Source of the DNA: Henningerozyma blattae CBS 6284
Taxonomy: Eukaryota > Ascomycota > Saccharomycetes > Saccharomycetales > Saccharomycetaceae
Reading direction: 5' to 3'
Assembly (NCBI RefSeq): GCF_000315915.1
Contig: NC_020186.1
Span: forward strand, 62,001 to 126,000
DNA length: 64,000 bases
Shown here piece after piece: positions 1 through 9,738 of this stretch. The first letter of the stretch is position 1. Each line of letters opens with the position of its first letter. The notes beneath the pieces were generated by a model. That model was not told where the DNA came from and made no database searches. It saw only the letters and a list, made by a program, of their open reading frames with translations. The position numbers and the translations under genes were made by a program.

Positions 1-199
1 TGGATGCAAATTGGTTACTTGAATTAGTATTTATAGAATAAAGTAAGTTAGAGAAAGAAAATTGGATTATTATTATTGAACAGAATGAAGGGAGAAGTGA
101 AATAGAAGAAAGAAAAATATAGAAAGGCTAAACGTAATTTTAATCAACAAACAATGTTTATGAACCTTAACATGTTCAACCACAAAGGGATAAGAAGTG

Positions 200-1597
200 T
201 CATTTACTGTTAGGACTCGCTGCTGTACTACTAGTAGTATTACTACTGTTGTTATGATCATTACTGTTATTGCTATGATGATGGCTATTATGCTTTGATA
301 GACTGAATTTCGAAGAATTTGGCGATTCTTTGCTATGTTGTGAATGCTTATGTATTATTATTGAATGTCTTGAGTTAGTTGTAGATGATGCAACCGTAAA
401 AAGATTTGGAGTACCATCCTTGCTAGATTTACTTTTAGTGGAATTATCTAAATTACTGCTTGTCGTAGTAGATATCATCGATCTATGCTTATTTTTTTTA
501 GAATTTCCGTGATGTTTATCCAAAGATGAATCATTCTCCTTTGTTGAATGACTTAGATGTAAACTAGGGCTTGCCAATCTTGAAGTTGATAAAGTTCTTG
601 GTAATGATGAATACTGCTTCTTTAAAGTAGTTGGAGATCTTGATCCTGCTGAACCAGGTGAGTTTGGGGAACCTGGGGAGACTGGACCACTTAACGAAAT
701 AGTTTTCCTTCTTAAAAACTTACCTCGTTTGGAACTTGAGTTTGAATTAGTGGAACTACTACTATTATTATTGAAATTATTGAAATTAGTGGCAAAATCA
801 TTATTCAAAGCACGTGAAGTAGAATTTATAGAAGAATTTGGATTTAAATTAGAGTCATTTATAGAAGAGTCATGTGAGCTTGGCTTTCTTATGGTATCTG
901 TAACTTTCCCTACCGTACCAAATACTGCATTAGATACAATGCCTAATCCTTTCGTTACTGAAGTGTTAGATTCCTTCGGTATATTTTCGTATTTATTTTG
1001 ATTAGATGAGTTTTCTGGAGTTTTTATTCGTTGCATATACATATCATTATTATCGCTCTTGTTATTTGAGCCATTAACAGCTGAATTGTTGTTGGGTGAA
1101 GGGGAACTTCCAAATCCTTGATAGTTAATCAAAGGTTTCGGACTAGTTGATTTCATTAAATCATAACTCTTGACAAATTCAGACCAGCGAAATTTTGAAT
1201 AATCTTCTTTCTTAAAAGGAGTTTCATTAATTAGACAATCGATTCGTCTAGTATAATCCTTTGCTACCACATTATCGTATTTGAATCTTGCCTGAGCTTT
1301 GATGTCGATCTTACCATTTAATTTTAAATAGTTATTACAATTGTCGTTACCACCAACTTCCATTCTCCTTAAATCTGATTCCTTCCATCGGTCCATCGTA
1401 ACTGAGCGAACAAACGAGATGTGTACCCCTAGACCTCTATGAATCCCTGCACAGTTGATACATATGAATATACCAAACGTTGTTGAGGCCCATTGAGGAT
1501 ATCTCGCTTGGCAATCTGCACAATACTCATTGCAAGGATTCATCAGAAGTTTATGAAACCTAATACGGCATGATCGATCATCCACCCAGCTCACCAT
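200..1597 (-). CDS. GCS1/SPS18: ArfGAP of the Gcs1/Sps18 family
   Basis: 465-residue GTPase-activating protein for Arf, which promotes GTP hydrolysis on Arf in vesicle traffic. The N-terminus carries the ArfGAP zinc finger, C26-x2-C29-x16-C46-x2-C49, followed by the arginine finger R54 in CAGIHRGLG. Residues about 213-236 form a small-residue-rich, possibly amphipathic stretch resembling the lipid-packing sensor region of Gcs1. The rest is low-complexity Ser/Asn with a His/Asn/Ser-rich tail. The neighbour at 2593 is SPS19, so position matches S. cerevisiae SPS18 (YNL204C), which is the duplicate of GCS1. The finger sequence is more Gcs1-like than S. cerevisiae Sps18, so it may do the general Gcs1 job. 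The start is the first Met, shortly before the zinc finger, as in Gcs1. Confidence 0.88.
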   Translation of the reverse strand: MVSWVDDRSCRIRFHKLLMNPCNEYCADCQARYPQWASTTFGIFICINCAGIHRGLGVHISFVRSVTMDRWKESDLRRMEVGGNDNCNNYLKLNGKIDIKAQARFKYDNVVAKDYTRRIDCLINETPFKKEDYSKFRWSEFVKSYDLMKSTSPKPLINYQGFGSSPSPNNNSAVNGSNNKSDNNDMYMQRIKTPENSSNQNKYENIPKESNTSVTKGLGIVSNAVFGTVGKVTDTIRKPSSHDSSINDSNLNPNSSINSTSRALNNDFATNFNNFNNNSSSSTNSNSSSKRGKFLRRKTISLSGPVSPGSPNSPGSAGSRSPTTLKKQYSSLPRTLSTSRLASPSLHLSHSTKENDSSLDKHHGNSKKNKHRSMISTTTSSNLDNSTKSKSSKDGTPNLFTVASSTTNSRHSIIIHKHSQHSKESPNSSKFSLSKHNSHHHSNNSNDHNNSSNTTSSTAASPNSK

Positions 1598-2592
1598 GTT
1601 CTAATCGTTTAAATATACGGAAAAATATAGGAACTGGTGAAAGTAACCTAATTTTAATATTACGTCTTTTTATTATTGTATTTACAAAATAGTTTCCTCT
1701 TGCCTTTAAGTTGCTTAAGCTGAAACCAAAAATATGAATGAGAGTTAAGCTAGTTTCCACCAAAAGTGCTGTTTCCACCTAAAGTGTTGTTTCCACCTTT
1801 TGACAGACTCTCTAATTCTCGGCGATTGTATGGCTTGGAATTTGTCTTGTTTTTACAAACTTCACAATGTAAACATTTGATTTGGCTATCTTGGCCAATG
1901 CCTAGTTAACTTGCAAAACTTCCTTAAATCGAAATTTCATTGATAAATCTTGAGATTAAACTTTTTCATTTCCCCGTGCCGTTTTGCGTAATGAAAAAAA
2001 AAAGAAAATACTCCGTGAGGGCGGGTAATGGTGACTTGGAGAAATTAGTACAAGTAGATATTCTGTTCTAGTTACTAATATATTCATAGATAGAAATTAC
2101 CGAGTACTTTCTTGTTGAAATTTATCGATATCTTTGAAACTTCCAGAGAACAAAGCTCGAAAATAGCCAAGTTTTTGAGTTTCACCTGTTAAAATAGCAT
2201 ATTGTGCCCATTACACTTCACAATCTCGTAGGTTCAACTTGCATTAAAATCCGGAGTATCACACCAAATATATTATATTTATAATAAATGACAAAAAAAT
2301 AGTAACTTTGGAATAATAATTACTGCTTTTATATGATTGCCTGTCTTCATGGTTACCCGGGAATTCACCCCACATTTTCAAAACTCCGAAGCCTTATTCG
2401 ATCTACAACTTTTTACCCCAACATAATATTTCACAAGCTTATAAGAAAAAAGAAAATAGTTTTGGCAGTTGTAATTATTGTTTTTTGTGTTTTCCTCTTT
2501 TTTTTAACGATTTCACTTTTTAATCTTATTCACAAAATTATTACACGATAAAATATAATATATATCTATATCTATATCTATATCTATATAAC
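1598..2592. promoter_or_regulatory. Divergent promoter between the ArfGAP gene and SPS19, with Reb1-like sites
   Basis: 995-base shared upstream region. TTACCCGG at 2353-2360 and CGGGTAA (reverse complement of TTACCCG) at 2022-2028 match the core of the general regulatory factor Reb1. TCGGCG at 1819-1824 is a partial match to URS1-type elements; S. cerevisiae SPS18 and SPS19 are sporulation genes, but a partial match is weak evidence. I found no convincing oleate response element. No coding region seen. Confidence 0.5.
2561..2590. repeat. TATATC hexamer microsatellite in the SPS19 leader
   Basis: Four perfect TATATC units and a TATATA end two bases before the SPS19 ATG at 2593. The tract therefore makes up the immediate 5' leader and could vary in length between strains. 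Confidence 0.9.
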
Positions 2593-3477
2593 ATGCCAAA
2601 CACAATCACTACAGATTACCTAAACACGACATCTTTCAAACCAAATCTATTTCAGGACAAAGTTGTTTTAGTTACAGGTGGTGCTGGTACAATATGCCGA
2701 GTACAAACAGAAGCAATGGTAATATTAGGTTGTAAAGCTGCTATTATGGGACGTGATGTTGAAAAAACCGATGAAATTGCCAAGGAAATCGGTCTTTTAT
2801 ATCCAGACCAAGGTTTTTCTGATCCAGTTATTGGGCTGGGTGGGATAGATGTTAGAAAAGTTGATAAAATAAAAGAAGGGGTTTCAAAATGCATTAAACA
2901 TTTTGGGAGATTGGATTTTTTGATTTGTGGAGCTGCCGGAAATTTCATTTGTTCTGTACCACATCTATCACCAAACGCATTCAATTCTGTCATATCAATT
3001 GATTTGATTGGAAGTTTTAACACTGTAAAGGCCTGTTTACCATATTTGAAACAGTCAAAGGGTTCAATCCTTTTTGTTTCTGCAACTTTACATTTCCAAG
3101 GGACTCCTTTCCAGTCTCATGTAGGAGCTGCTAAAGCTGGGATTGATGCACTTTCAAATTCATTGGCAGTTGAATTAGGCCCTTGGGGAATAAAATCAAA
3201 TTGTCTTGCTCCAGGCGCAATTGGTAATACCGAAGGCTTCAAAAGGTTGATGAAACCTGAATATTTGGCAAATGCTTCTGAACGTGTACCTCTACAACGA
3301 TTAGGAACTACAAGGGACATAGCTGATACAACAGTTTATATATTCTCGCCTGAAGCAAGCTACATTTCAGGAACAGTAATTACTGTTGATGGAGGTTTAA
3401 GACATATTGGGAATATCTTTAACGGCGAGATGTACCCAAAAGAATTAATCAAAGATATTAATAGAGCAAAATTGTAA
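2593..3477 (+). CDS. SPS19: Peroxisomal 2,4-dienoyl-CoA reductase
   Basis: 294-residue short-chain dehydrogenase that uses NADPH to reduce 2,4-dienoyl-CoA, an auxiliary step in beta-oxidation of unsaturated fatty acids. The nucleotide motif TGGAGTIC lies at residues 28-35, and the GAAGNF and HVGAAKAGIDAL segments closely match S. cerevisiae Sps19 (292 residues). As in that family the usual SDR YxxxK pair is replaced. The last three residues are AKL, a type 1 peroxisomal targeting signal (SKL in S. cerevisiae), which places the enzyme in the peroxisome. It is divergent from the ArfGAP gene and followed by PSY2 on the other strand, as in YNL204C-YNL202W-YNL201C. Confidence 0.95.
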   Translation: MPNTITTDYLNTTSFKPNLFQDKVVLVTGGAGTICRVQTEAMVILGCKAAIMGRDVEKTDEIAKEIGLLYPDQGFSDPVIGLGGIDVRKVDKIKEGVSKCIKHFGRLDFLICGAAGNFICSVPHLSPNAFNSVISIDLIGSFNTVKACLPYLKQSKGSILFVSATLHFQGTPFQSHVGAAKAGIDALSNSLAVELGPWGIKSNCLAPGAIGNTEGFKRLMKPEYLANASERVPLQRLGTTRDIADTTVYIFSPEASYISGTVITVDGGLRHIGNIFNGEMYPKELIKDINRAKL

Positions 3478-3506
3478 AACTAAAAAAAATAAAATTGTAT
3501 GTCGTC

Positions 3507-3529
3507 TATATATATATATATATATATAT
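3507..3529. repeat. TA dinucleotide microsatellite
   Basis: About 11 TA units in the 312-base interval between the convergent SPS19 and PSY2 3' ends. The rest of the interval is AT-rich with no gene seen. Confidence 0.85.
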
Positions 3530-3789
3530 TAATTTTTATGTCTTTATTATATTATTGGCATATACGTGTACACATTCATACACTATAATATAAGCGTTTT
3601 GCAATATACTATGGGAAGAAAAAACAAGGAAAATTGAATATATTATAGCATCGTATAATATAATTAGTTGTGTACATATTGAAATTACAATAGTATATAT
3701 GCATGTTGGGTTGAACTCTATTTTTTTTGTTTTGTTATGAATAATATTACACAGTTTTCTCATAAATATCAATGAGTTTCGTAACATAG

Positions 3790-6093
3790 CTACTTGTAGT
3801 TGGCTAATTCTGTTAGATATGGCATATCATCTATTTTTTCAAATATATTAGAAAAATTCTCGAACATATATTTATTAAGCAGAATAAAATTGGATTTATG
3901 AATAAATCTCTTTTCGTTATCATTCAAACTTGTTTTTGATAAATCTTCATAACCATCAACTGTAGCTTCTCTTTCTCTTTCAATATTATCTAATTGTTTA
4001 CAATTTATTAAAATAATTTTAAAAAAATCTTGCATTGTAGAATTTGCTAAATTGTTTAATCCAATGTTCTCAACCAATAAACCCATAATAGGGCTAAACA
4101 AATTATTTGATATGATATAACGATTATAATAATCATCATCTAAACAAATAATTGTTTTAAAACAACGGATCGATGTTAATCTTAATTGCAAAATATGATT
4201 TTCATTACAATTAATTGTTCTACTAATGTTGACTAAAATGCTGTTTTCTAATGTAAAATTCCGGCTTAACCTTTTATCATGCTCTGTAATAATAAAGGTA
4301 ATTAGTTTAATTAAGTGAATTAATAATTGTTCATCCTCAATTCTATTACTAGACTCACCATTTGAGGAATGTACCTTATAATTAATTAATGGATCAAATA
4401 ATATTGGTGCAATTTCTTTATAAAATAATTGTAAATATTCAATTATATCTTCTTCATCATGAATAGAATTTGGATTTGAAACAAACTGTTGATTATTGCC
4501 ATGGAATTCATTATTGCCATTAGTATGCATATCTTCCTCTTCATAATCAAAATTATTACCAGTAATGCTACTATTACTTGGTTGTAGTAATGTATATAAA
4601 GCTTGGACAATTTGTTCTTTTAAACCTGGACTTTTATCATTTAATAAAATATTAGATAATAGCTTTAAAAGAGTCATATCAGGAATTGAGTTTGTATTCG
4701 TATTAGATATCTCATCAGCAACATTAATATTTGATAATAAAAAAATGTCATGTTCCATTATTGTTATTAAAGAATCAGTGGCCAAAATTCTTAGATTATT
4801 ATCTTTTTCTATATTAAAGGCATAATCGATTATTTTATAAAATCCCTTTTGAATTAAAAACTTGAAAAAGTCATTTTTTTCAACTGAATTTAAATTTTTA
4901 GTCATTTCAATAAATTGGTGCAATAATCTAATACCATATTTCTTCTTTAATTTAAAATCTTCGTCATTTTCAATAACTGGAGTCCTATATAATTCAAATA
5001 TTTTATCCAAATAAGCATCTGTTTGTAATAAATCAATGATTTGAGCTTGCAGATCTAAAGACATCTCATTGATTAAACAATAATTATGATCATCAATGAA
5101 TCTAACCAAAACTATATCTTTTAAGAATTGTAACTTAAAATATTTTTTAATATAAATTTTTAAATGCTCATTCTCTAATGGAATTATTTCCTTGTAAATT
5201 GATGGCTCCGATGATGAAGTTGATGAACAAGTTGGGGATAATGATAGAGCTGGATTATTACTATGGGCTAAATATGATCGATGAGTGGCTTTTGAATCAG
5301 GAAATTCTGTATCATATTCTAGTATTCCAATAATGGAAGAAAAAGTTTCCTCATCCTGTATGAACTGGTCAATGATTTCCTTTTGATTATATAGTATCAA
5401 TGTCTTTATAATATTGCTTAATAAAAATAAATTCTTAATAAGATGATTCTGTTCAGACAAATTGAATTGGGGTATTAATATATTCGAAAGATAGCTTGAG
5501 TTAAAATACCAATGAATTGTTTCATTCTTTAAAAATTCAAACATAGTATTGTCATTAAGTATTTTCAGGGATTCTAACAGTATAATGTCATCTTGTGTTT
5601 GATCCATTGAAGGTAATTGTACTGGGCCTGCAATCATTTCGTGAACAGCTGTGGTAGCTCCAGTGCCACTTCCGTTTAAGGGATCGTGATCAGACCTTAC
5701 AGCCACCAAAGAGATATTGTTTTCTAGAGTCTTTTGAATATGAATCAAAAAATTACAGATATCATCACAACCAACGCTTTCTTCAAAACTTAGGGCAATA
5801 TCATTATTTTGATTATCTTTCCAAACAATCAATGTTTCTTCTTGTCTCTGATATTCAATGTTTCCTCCTATTTTACTTCTTAAAAGGGTAGTATTAGTGT
5901 CTACTTCATTATTGACAAGCATGTAAGGAACATTATCAATTATGGTACCTACACAATGACCGGTCCCTGTATCTTTCCATTCATTATCCTGTAAAATATA
6001 TACTTTAACTCTTCTTGGTGTCATCTTAGTTACCATTCTATCGTTATTTTCTGTTTCAAGCTCCTTTTCTTCCTGGTTTGTCTCTATTATCAT
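3790..6093 (-). CDS. PSY2: Protein phosphatase 4 regulatory subunit (PP4R3/SMEK family)
   Basis: 767-residue regulatory subunit that, in S. cerevisiae, forms a phosphatase with Pph3 and Psy4 and dephosphorylates gamma-H2A and Rad53 after DNA damage. The N-terminus, about residues 25-140, has the PH/EVH1-like fold signature of the family, beginning RRVKVYILQDNEWKDTGTGH. The next region, about 185-400, matches the SMEK core (ESLKILNDNTMFEFLKNETI), followed by armadillo-like helical sequence. S. cerevisiae Psy2 is 858 residues; the difference lies in low-complexity loops and the tail. The first Met is plausible, and an internal Met about 20 residues later, just before RRVKVYIL, is possible. Its place next to SPS19 agrees with synteny. 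Confidence 0.93.
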   Translation of the reverse strand: MIIETNQEEKELETENNDRMVTKMTPRRVKVYILQDNEWKDTGTGHCVGTIIDNVPYMLVNNEVDTNTTLLRSKIGGNIEYQRQEETLIVWKDNQNNDIALSFEESVGCDDICNFLIHIQKTLENNISLVAVRSDHDPLNGSGTGATTAVHEMIAGPVQLPSMDQTQDDIILLESLKILNDNTMFEFLKNETIHWYFNSSYLSNILIPQFNLSEQNHLIKNLFLLSNIIKTLILYNQKEIIDQFIQDEETFSSIIGILEYDTEFPDSKATHRSYLAHSNNPALSLSPTCSSTSSSEPSIYKEIIPLENEHLKIYIKKYFKLQFLKDIVLVRFIDDHNYCLINEMSLDLQAQIIDLLQTDAYLDKIFELYRTPVIENDEDFKLKKKYGIRLLHQFIEMTKNLNSVEKNDFFKFLIQKGFYKIIDYAFNIEKDNNLRILATDSLITIMEHDIFLLSNINVADEISNTNTNSIPDMTLLKLLSNILLNDKSPGLKEQIVQALYTLLQPSNSSITGNNFDYEEEDMHTNGNNEFHGNNQQFVSNPNSIHDEEDIIEYLQLFYKEIAPILFDPLINYKVHSSNGESSNRIEDEQLLIHLIKLITFIITEHDKRLSRNFTLENSILVNISRTINCNENHILQLRLTSIRCFKTIICLDDDYYNRYIISNNLFSPIMGLLVENIGLNNLANSTMQDFFKIILINCKQLDNIEREREATVDGYEDLSKTSLNDNEKRFIHKSNFILLNKYMFENFSNIFEKIDDMPYLTELANYK

Positions 6094-6827
6094 GATGATA
6101 TTTTATTTGAAATATTTGCAATATCCTCTCTTAAGCTATAATTTTCATTACTATATATCTTTTCATGAATATCTTTTTTATTTAAATTTTTTCTATAAAT
6201 ATTTAATATTACATTTTGCAAAATTTTCGTGTCTCATCGCAGTTTGCTATTTTCGCGAACAATGGTAAATATAAAACTAGAAATAATATAATTCTAAATA
6301 CACCCAAATTTTGGTAGGATATAACTATACAAAAGATCATGTTTGTATATTTTTATGTATTTGAATATATGCTAAAGTTGAAAAAATAATAAAAAAAAAT
6401 ATTATGGCACACATCGCGTCACGTGGTACTATAGTATAAACAAAGTAATATCATTGTTTCCCTATTCCTTAGAAAAAAATAGATTCTAATGGCAATGATA
6501 CTTGAACAATTTGTACTTTGGACTTGCCATGTTTTATGAAATATTTGAAACTGGAATTTTTATTGTCACGTGCACGTTTGTCCTGAGTATTGTTTTTTCT
6601 GAAACTTGAAATCTGAAACTTACAAATCTAAAAAGAACAGCGAAAAAGTATTGAAAAACACTTAACTTACACTACAAAAAATAAAATATAAATAAAAGAA
6701 TAGCCAATATCGTTGCGGTTGAAAAAATTATTAAAACAATAGCTTCCCAGGTATCTGTAAATATATTCTAGGTGGACAATTAATCGTATCAATAAAGAAA
6801 AACTTTTTTTTTTTAAAACAGGAAAAT
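6094..6827. promoter_or_regulatory. Divergent promoter of PSY2 and RSR1 with two CACGTG boxes
   Basis: 734-base shared upstream region, AT-rich. CACGTG occurs at 6420-6425 and 6567-6572. The first is GTCACGTGG and the second TCACGTGC, which are E-boxes of the type bound by Cbf1 or Pho4. A T-run lies just before the RSR1 ATG. No coding region or RNA gene is evident. Confidence 0.5.
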
Positions 6828-7868
6828 ATGTCTAGAATGCGTGATTATAAACTAGTAGTTCTAGGTGCCGGTGGTGTGGGTAAATCCTGTTTAACCGTAC
6901 AATTTGTACAAGGTGTCTACTTAGATACCTATGACCCTACTATTGAAGATTCGTACCGTAAGAATATTGAAATTGATAATAAGCAATTTTCTTTGGAGAT
7001 TTTAGATACTGCAGGTGTTGCTCAATTTACTGCAATGAGAGAACTTTATATCAAATCAGGGATGGGTTTCTTATTAGTTTACTCTGTCACAGATAGACAA
7101 TCATTACAAGAGTTGATGGAACTAAGGGAACAAGTACTTAGAATTAAAGATATGGATCATGTCCCAATGGTTCTGATTGGTAATAAAGCCGATTTGATTG
7201 ATGAAAGAGTAGTTCCTGTAGAGGAAGGAATTGCCTTAAGTGGAGAATGGGGAAAAGTTCCATTCTATGAAACATCTGCTTTGTTACGTAGTAATGTTGA
7301 CGAAGTGTTTGTAGATTTAGTCAGACAAATTTTACGGGATGAATTGGCAGCTCAACAGGAAGTTAGAACCCATGGACACTCCGCTATTGGAAATGGCGTG
7401 AATAATAGAAGTAATAGCTCTAGATCAGTATTGACCAATAACAATGCAAGCTCCCGACAACAAAATTCTCCAAAACCACAATATTCACCATCACAAAACT
7501 CTCCACAACTAGCTTCAAATTCAATGCATCATAATTCAACATCTTCAAATATAAATAGATCAGGAGCCGGTGGTAGAAAACCAAGTGGTTCAGCCAATGG
7601 TATTCCATCAAGCCCGCAACGTTTACAAACTCAGCAATCTATCAACTCTAATATAAATACTGCCAATAATACCCGGACACAAGCACCTAAGACTCAAAAT
7701 GGTTCATCATCTAATGGAACAAGATCTAATAGTCAAACTAATAAACCAATAAGGAGAACAGCAGAGTCAGCGAAAGCTACTACCAATAAATTGAAAACTA
7801 ACTTAAAATCATCATCAACGCTTTCCAGCTCTCAAAAGAAGAAAAAGAAAGATTGTATCCTTATGTAA
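6828..7868 (+). CDS. RSR1: Ras-family GTPase for bud-site selection
   Basis: 346-residue small GTPase that marks the bud site and links landmark proteins to Cdc24-Cdc42 polarity at the plasma membrane. The P-loop GAGGVGKS is at residues 13-20, followed by switch [18 protein letters not shown] (S. cerevisiae has DTAGIAQF), NKAD and ETSAL. After the GTPase domain there is a long Asn/Ser/Gln-rich linker, then a polylysine stretch and the CAAX box CILM for prenylation. S. cerevisiae Rsr1 (272 residues) starts at MRDYK, which is Met4 here (6837), so translation may begin there. The linker is longer than in S. cerevisiae. Confidence 0.96.
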   Translation: MSRMRDYKLVVLGAGGVGKSCLTVQFVQGVYLDTYDPTIEDSYRKNIEIDNKQFSLEILDTAGVAQFTAMRELYIKSGMGFLLVYSVTDRQSLQELMELREQVLRIKDMDHVPMVLIGNKADLIDERVVPVEEGIALSGEWGKVPFYETSALLRSNVDEVFVDLVRQILRDELAAQQEVRTHGHSAIGNGVNNRSNSSRSVLTNNNASSRQQNSPKPQYSPSQNSPQLASNSMHHNSTSSNINRSGAGGRKPSGSANGIPSSPQRLQTQQSINSNINTANNTRTQAPKTQNGSSSNGTRSNSQTNKPIRRTAESAKATTNKLKTNLKSSSTLSSSQKKKKKDCILM

Positions 7869-8258
7869 ATTACCTATAATTATAATCTTATTATCTCAAC
7901 AAATGTTTATGTGATCTTACCTCCATTTCAATTTTCACTGTCATTGTCATTTCCGTTTCTACCTCTCCAAGGGAACTGTAACAGCATTTATACATACATA
8001 TATATATATTTGATTCATTTAATTTATTTCATCAAGGTTCTATTGTAAGTTCTAATGCAAATGCAAACACTACTTCAATTGCGAGCACAAACATTTACTA
8101 TTATATATTATTACCCAAGCCTTTCAACAGAAAAAAAAATTATATTAAATCTATAAACTAAGTGCATGCTTATACCTACGAAAAACAAACAAACATAAAG
8201 ATAGAAGGATGGAATATTATACCTGTAGAAATTATGACTATTCCTATTGATTATTGCA
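7869..8258. other. Intergenic, convergent 3' ends of RSR1 and the HOC1-like gene
   Basis: 390 AT-rich bases with a short TA tract near 8000. I see no gene. Confidence 0.7.
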
Positions 8259-9179
8259 TTAATTTTTCCATGAACCTGCAAAAAAATGTTTCACTAATGC
8301 AACTCTATCAAATAACTGACCTGAACCCATATGACCAACTCCTGGTGAAAAACTAGTAATTGGTAAAACTAAAACATCTTCAATCAATTTTGGTTCTTTT
8401 AATCCGGTCAAAGTTTTCCAATCGATTTTTAAATTATTCATTATGGCATCTGTAAATATACCTGGGCCAGTCCATTCCATAGCGTCATCCAAATGTGTAT
8501 ATTTCAATTCTAAAGTATTTTTAACAATTTCCATGACCAATCCTTGTAATATAGGGTTTCCCTTCTTGGCTAATATAGTCCATTGACATAGTTGAACTCT
8601 TCTGGCATACCAATCATTCCAATCAATTCTGTCTGGATCAGCCTCAATACCAACCACCAAACTAGCTTTATCTTCTTCATCATCAAACACAGATTGCCAA
8701 TCTTCCCAAGATTTTAATGGCTCTGTATCTATATCTGTGTATAGCCCACCATAGTAGAACAATACAAGGTATCTAAAGAAATCTGCTTTCAAAACGTTAT
8801 GCGACATTAATTCGAAAGCCATTGTTATTTGATCGATATTGATAGTATTTCTAATAAATTCTTCCATCTCTTGATCAGTATACAACCGATATTCAAACCC
8901 ATTATCTTCCGACCAAGACTTCCATTTGCTAGATTTGGTACTATCACTACTCGTTTGAAATACTATTCTCTTAAATTCAGTTTGCTTAGGATCTACCAGC
9001 GATCGCAATTGGTCTGACAATAAGCTATCATACGATACAGTAATATCTGTGAAATCTTTATTCGACTCATGGTCCTCCGAACTTATTCTAGACAAGTAAT
9101 ATGCCACCAGCAGTAAAGTGTTCAATAGACAAGCTGCTATAAAAGCTTGGCCTCTTTTATACTGCGACTTCATTATCAT
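8259..9179 (-). CDS. HOC1: Golgi alpha-1,6-mannosyltransferase of the Hoc1/Och1 family
   Basis: 306-residue type II membrane glycosyltransferase. A short basic N-terminus is followed by one hydrophobic segment (about 11-30), then a lumenal GT32 domain. The DXD metal and sugar-nucleotide motif is YTDIDTE with D149-x-D151, preceded by LKADFFRYLVLFYYGG. Downstream landmarks are LCQWTILAKKGNPIL, TGPGIFTDAI and LPITSFSPGVGHMG, all typical of Hoc1 and Och1. The end, KHFFAGSWK, resembles Hoc1. It is shorter than S. cerevisiae Hoc1 (396) and Och1 (480) but keeps both the anchor and the catalytic domain, so it looks complete. Expected role: N-glycan mannan synthesis in the cis-Golgi. Assignment to Hoc1 over Och1 is tentative. 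Confidence 0.85.
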   Translation of the reverse strand: MIMKSQYKRGQAFIAACLLNTLLLVAYYLSRISSEDHESNKDFTDITVSYDSLLSDQLRSLVDPKQTEFKRIVFQTSSDSTKSSKWKSWSEDNGFEYRLYTDQEMEEFIRNTINIDQITMAFELMSHNVLKADFFRYLVLFYYGGLYTDIDTEPLKSWEDWQSVFDDEEDKASLVVGIEADPDRIDWNDWYARRVQLCQWTILAKKGNPILQGLVMEIVKNTLELKYTHLDDAMEWTGPGIFTDAIMNNLKIDWKTLTGLKEPKLIEDVLVLPITSFSPGVGHMGSGQLFDRVALVKHFFAGSWKN

Positions 9180-9289
9180 TTTATTTTTATGTTGGATTCC
9201 TACTGGTGTCTGAATTTACTATACCCTGTTGCTTAAACAAGGCTCTATCCACTTCAATTAGAAATCCATAACTTTTGATACATTAACAT

Positions 9290-9323
<34 letters not shown>

Positions 9324-9738
9324 CCATCTATCTATCTATCATAATAACTGTTCTTTATTAAACATATGTCTCTGAACCCCGTCAATATTTCCTTTTCAAG
9401 ACTTGCCCAGAAATTCCTGTACCATTTTCCTTCAGCGCCCAGTTCTGAAATTCTCAGAACATTCCCCGAACACGTCAAACTGTAAAATAAAAAAAAAATC
9501 AATGTTGGCATTTTCCATATAGCATCTGATATTTTCATTTTCATTTAAATATTGGCTTTGAATTTGGCGAGCCGAATTGGATCAGGGCTGGCCGAGAAAA
9601 TGGCCAAACTTAAAAAAATGGCCTAGATCCACGGAAATAAGGCACGGAAAAGGGACCAGAATAGGAAAGTGACACACTAGCAGTGTCACAAATTCACAGA
9701 CCATCTTGGTTGCGAGAATAATAAGCAAGATGAAAAAT
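9180..9738. other. Intergenic upstream of the HOC1-like gene, with microsatellites
   Basis: 559 bases. A TA run at about 9294-9322 is followed directly by ATCT tetranucleotide repeats at about 9326-9341. The interval from 9560 to 9740 is less AT-rich, with GGCC-containing words, and is the likely 3' flank of the next gene. No gene recognised. Confidence 0.7.

Noticed and set aside
1598..2592. Oleate response element expected upstream of SPS19
   Set aside because: CGG words are present but none has the required CGG-N3-TNA-spacer-CCG arrangement.
6418..6575. Possible centromere around the paired CACGTG boxes upstream of RSR1
   Set aside because: No CDEIII-like sequence nearby; better explained as promoter E-boxes.
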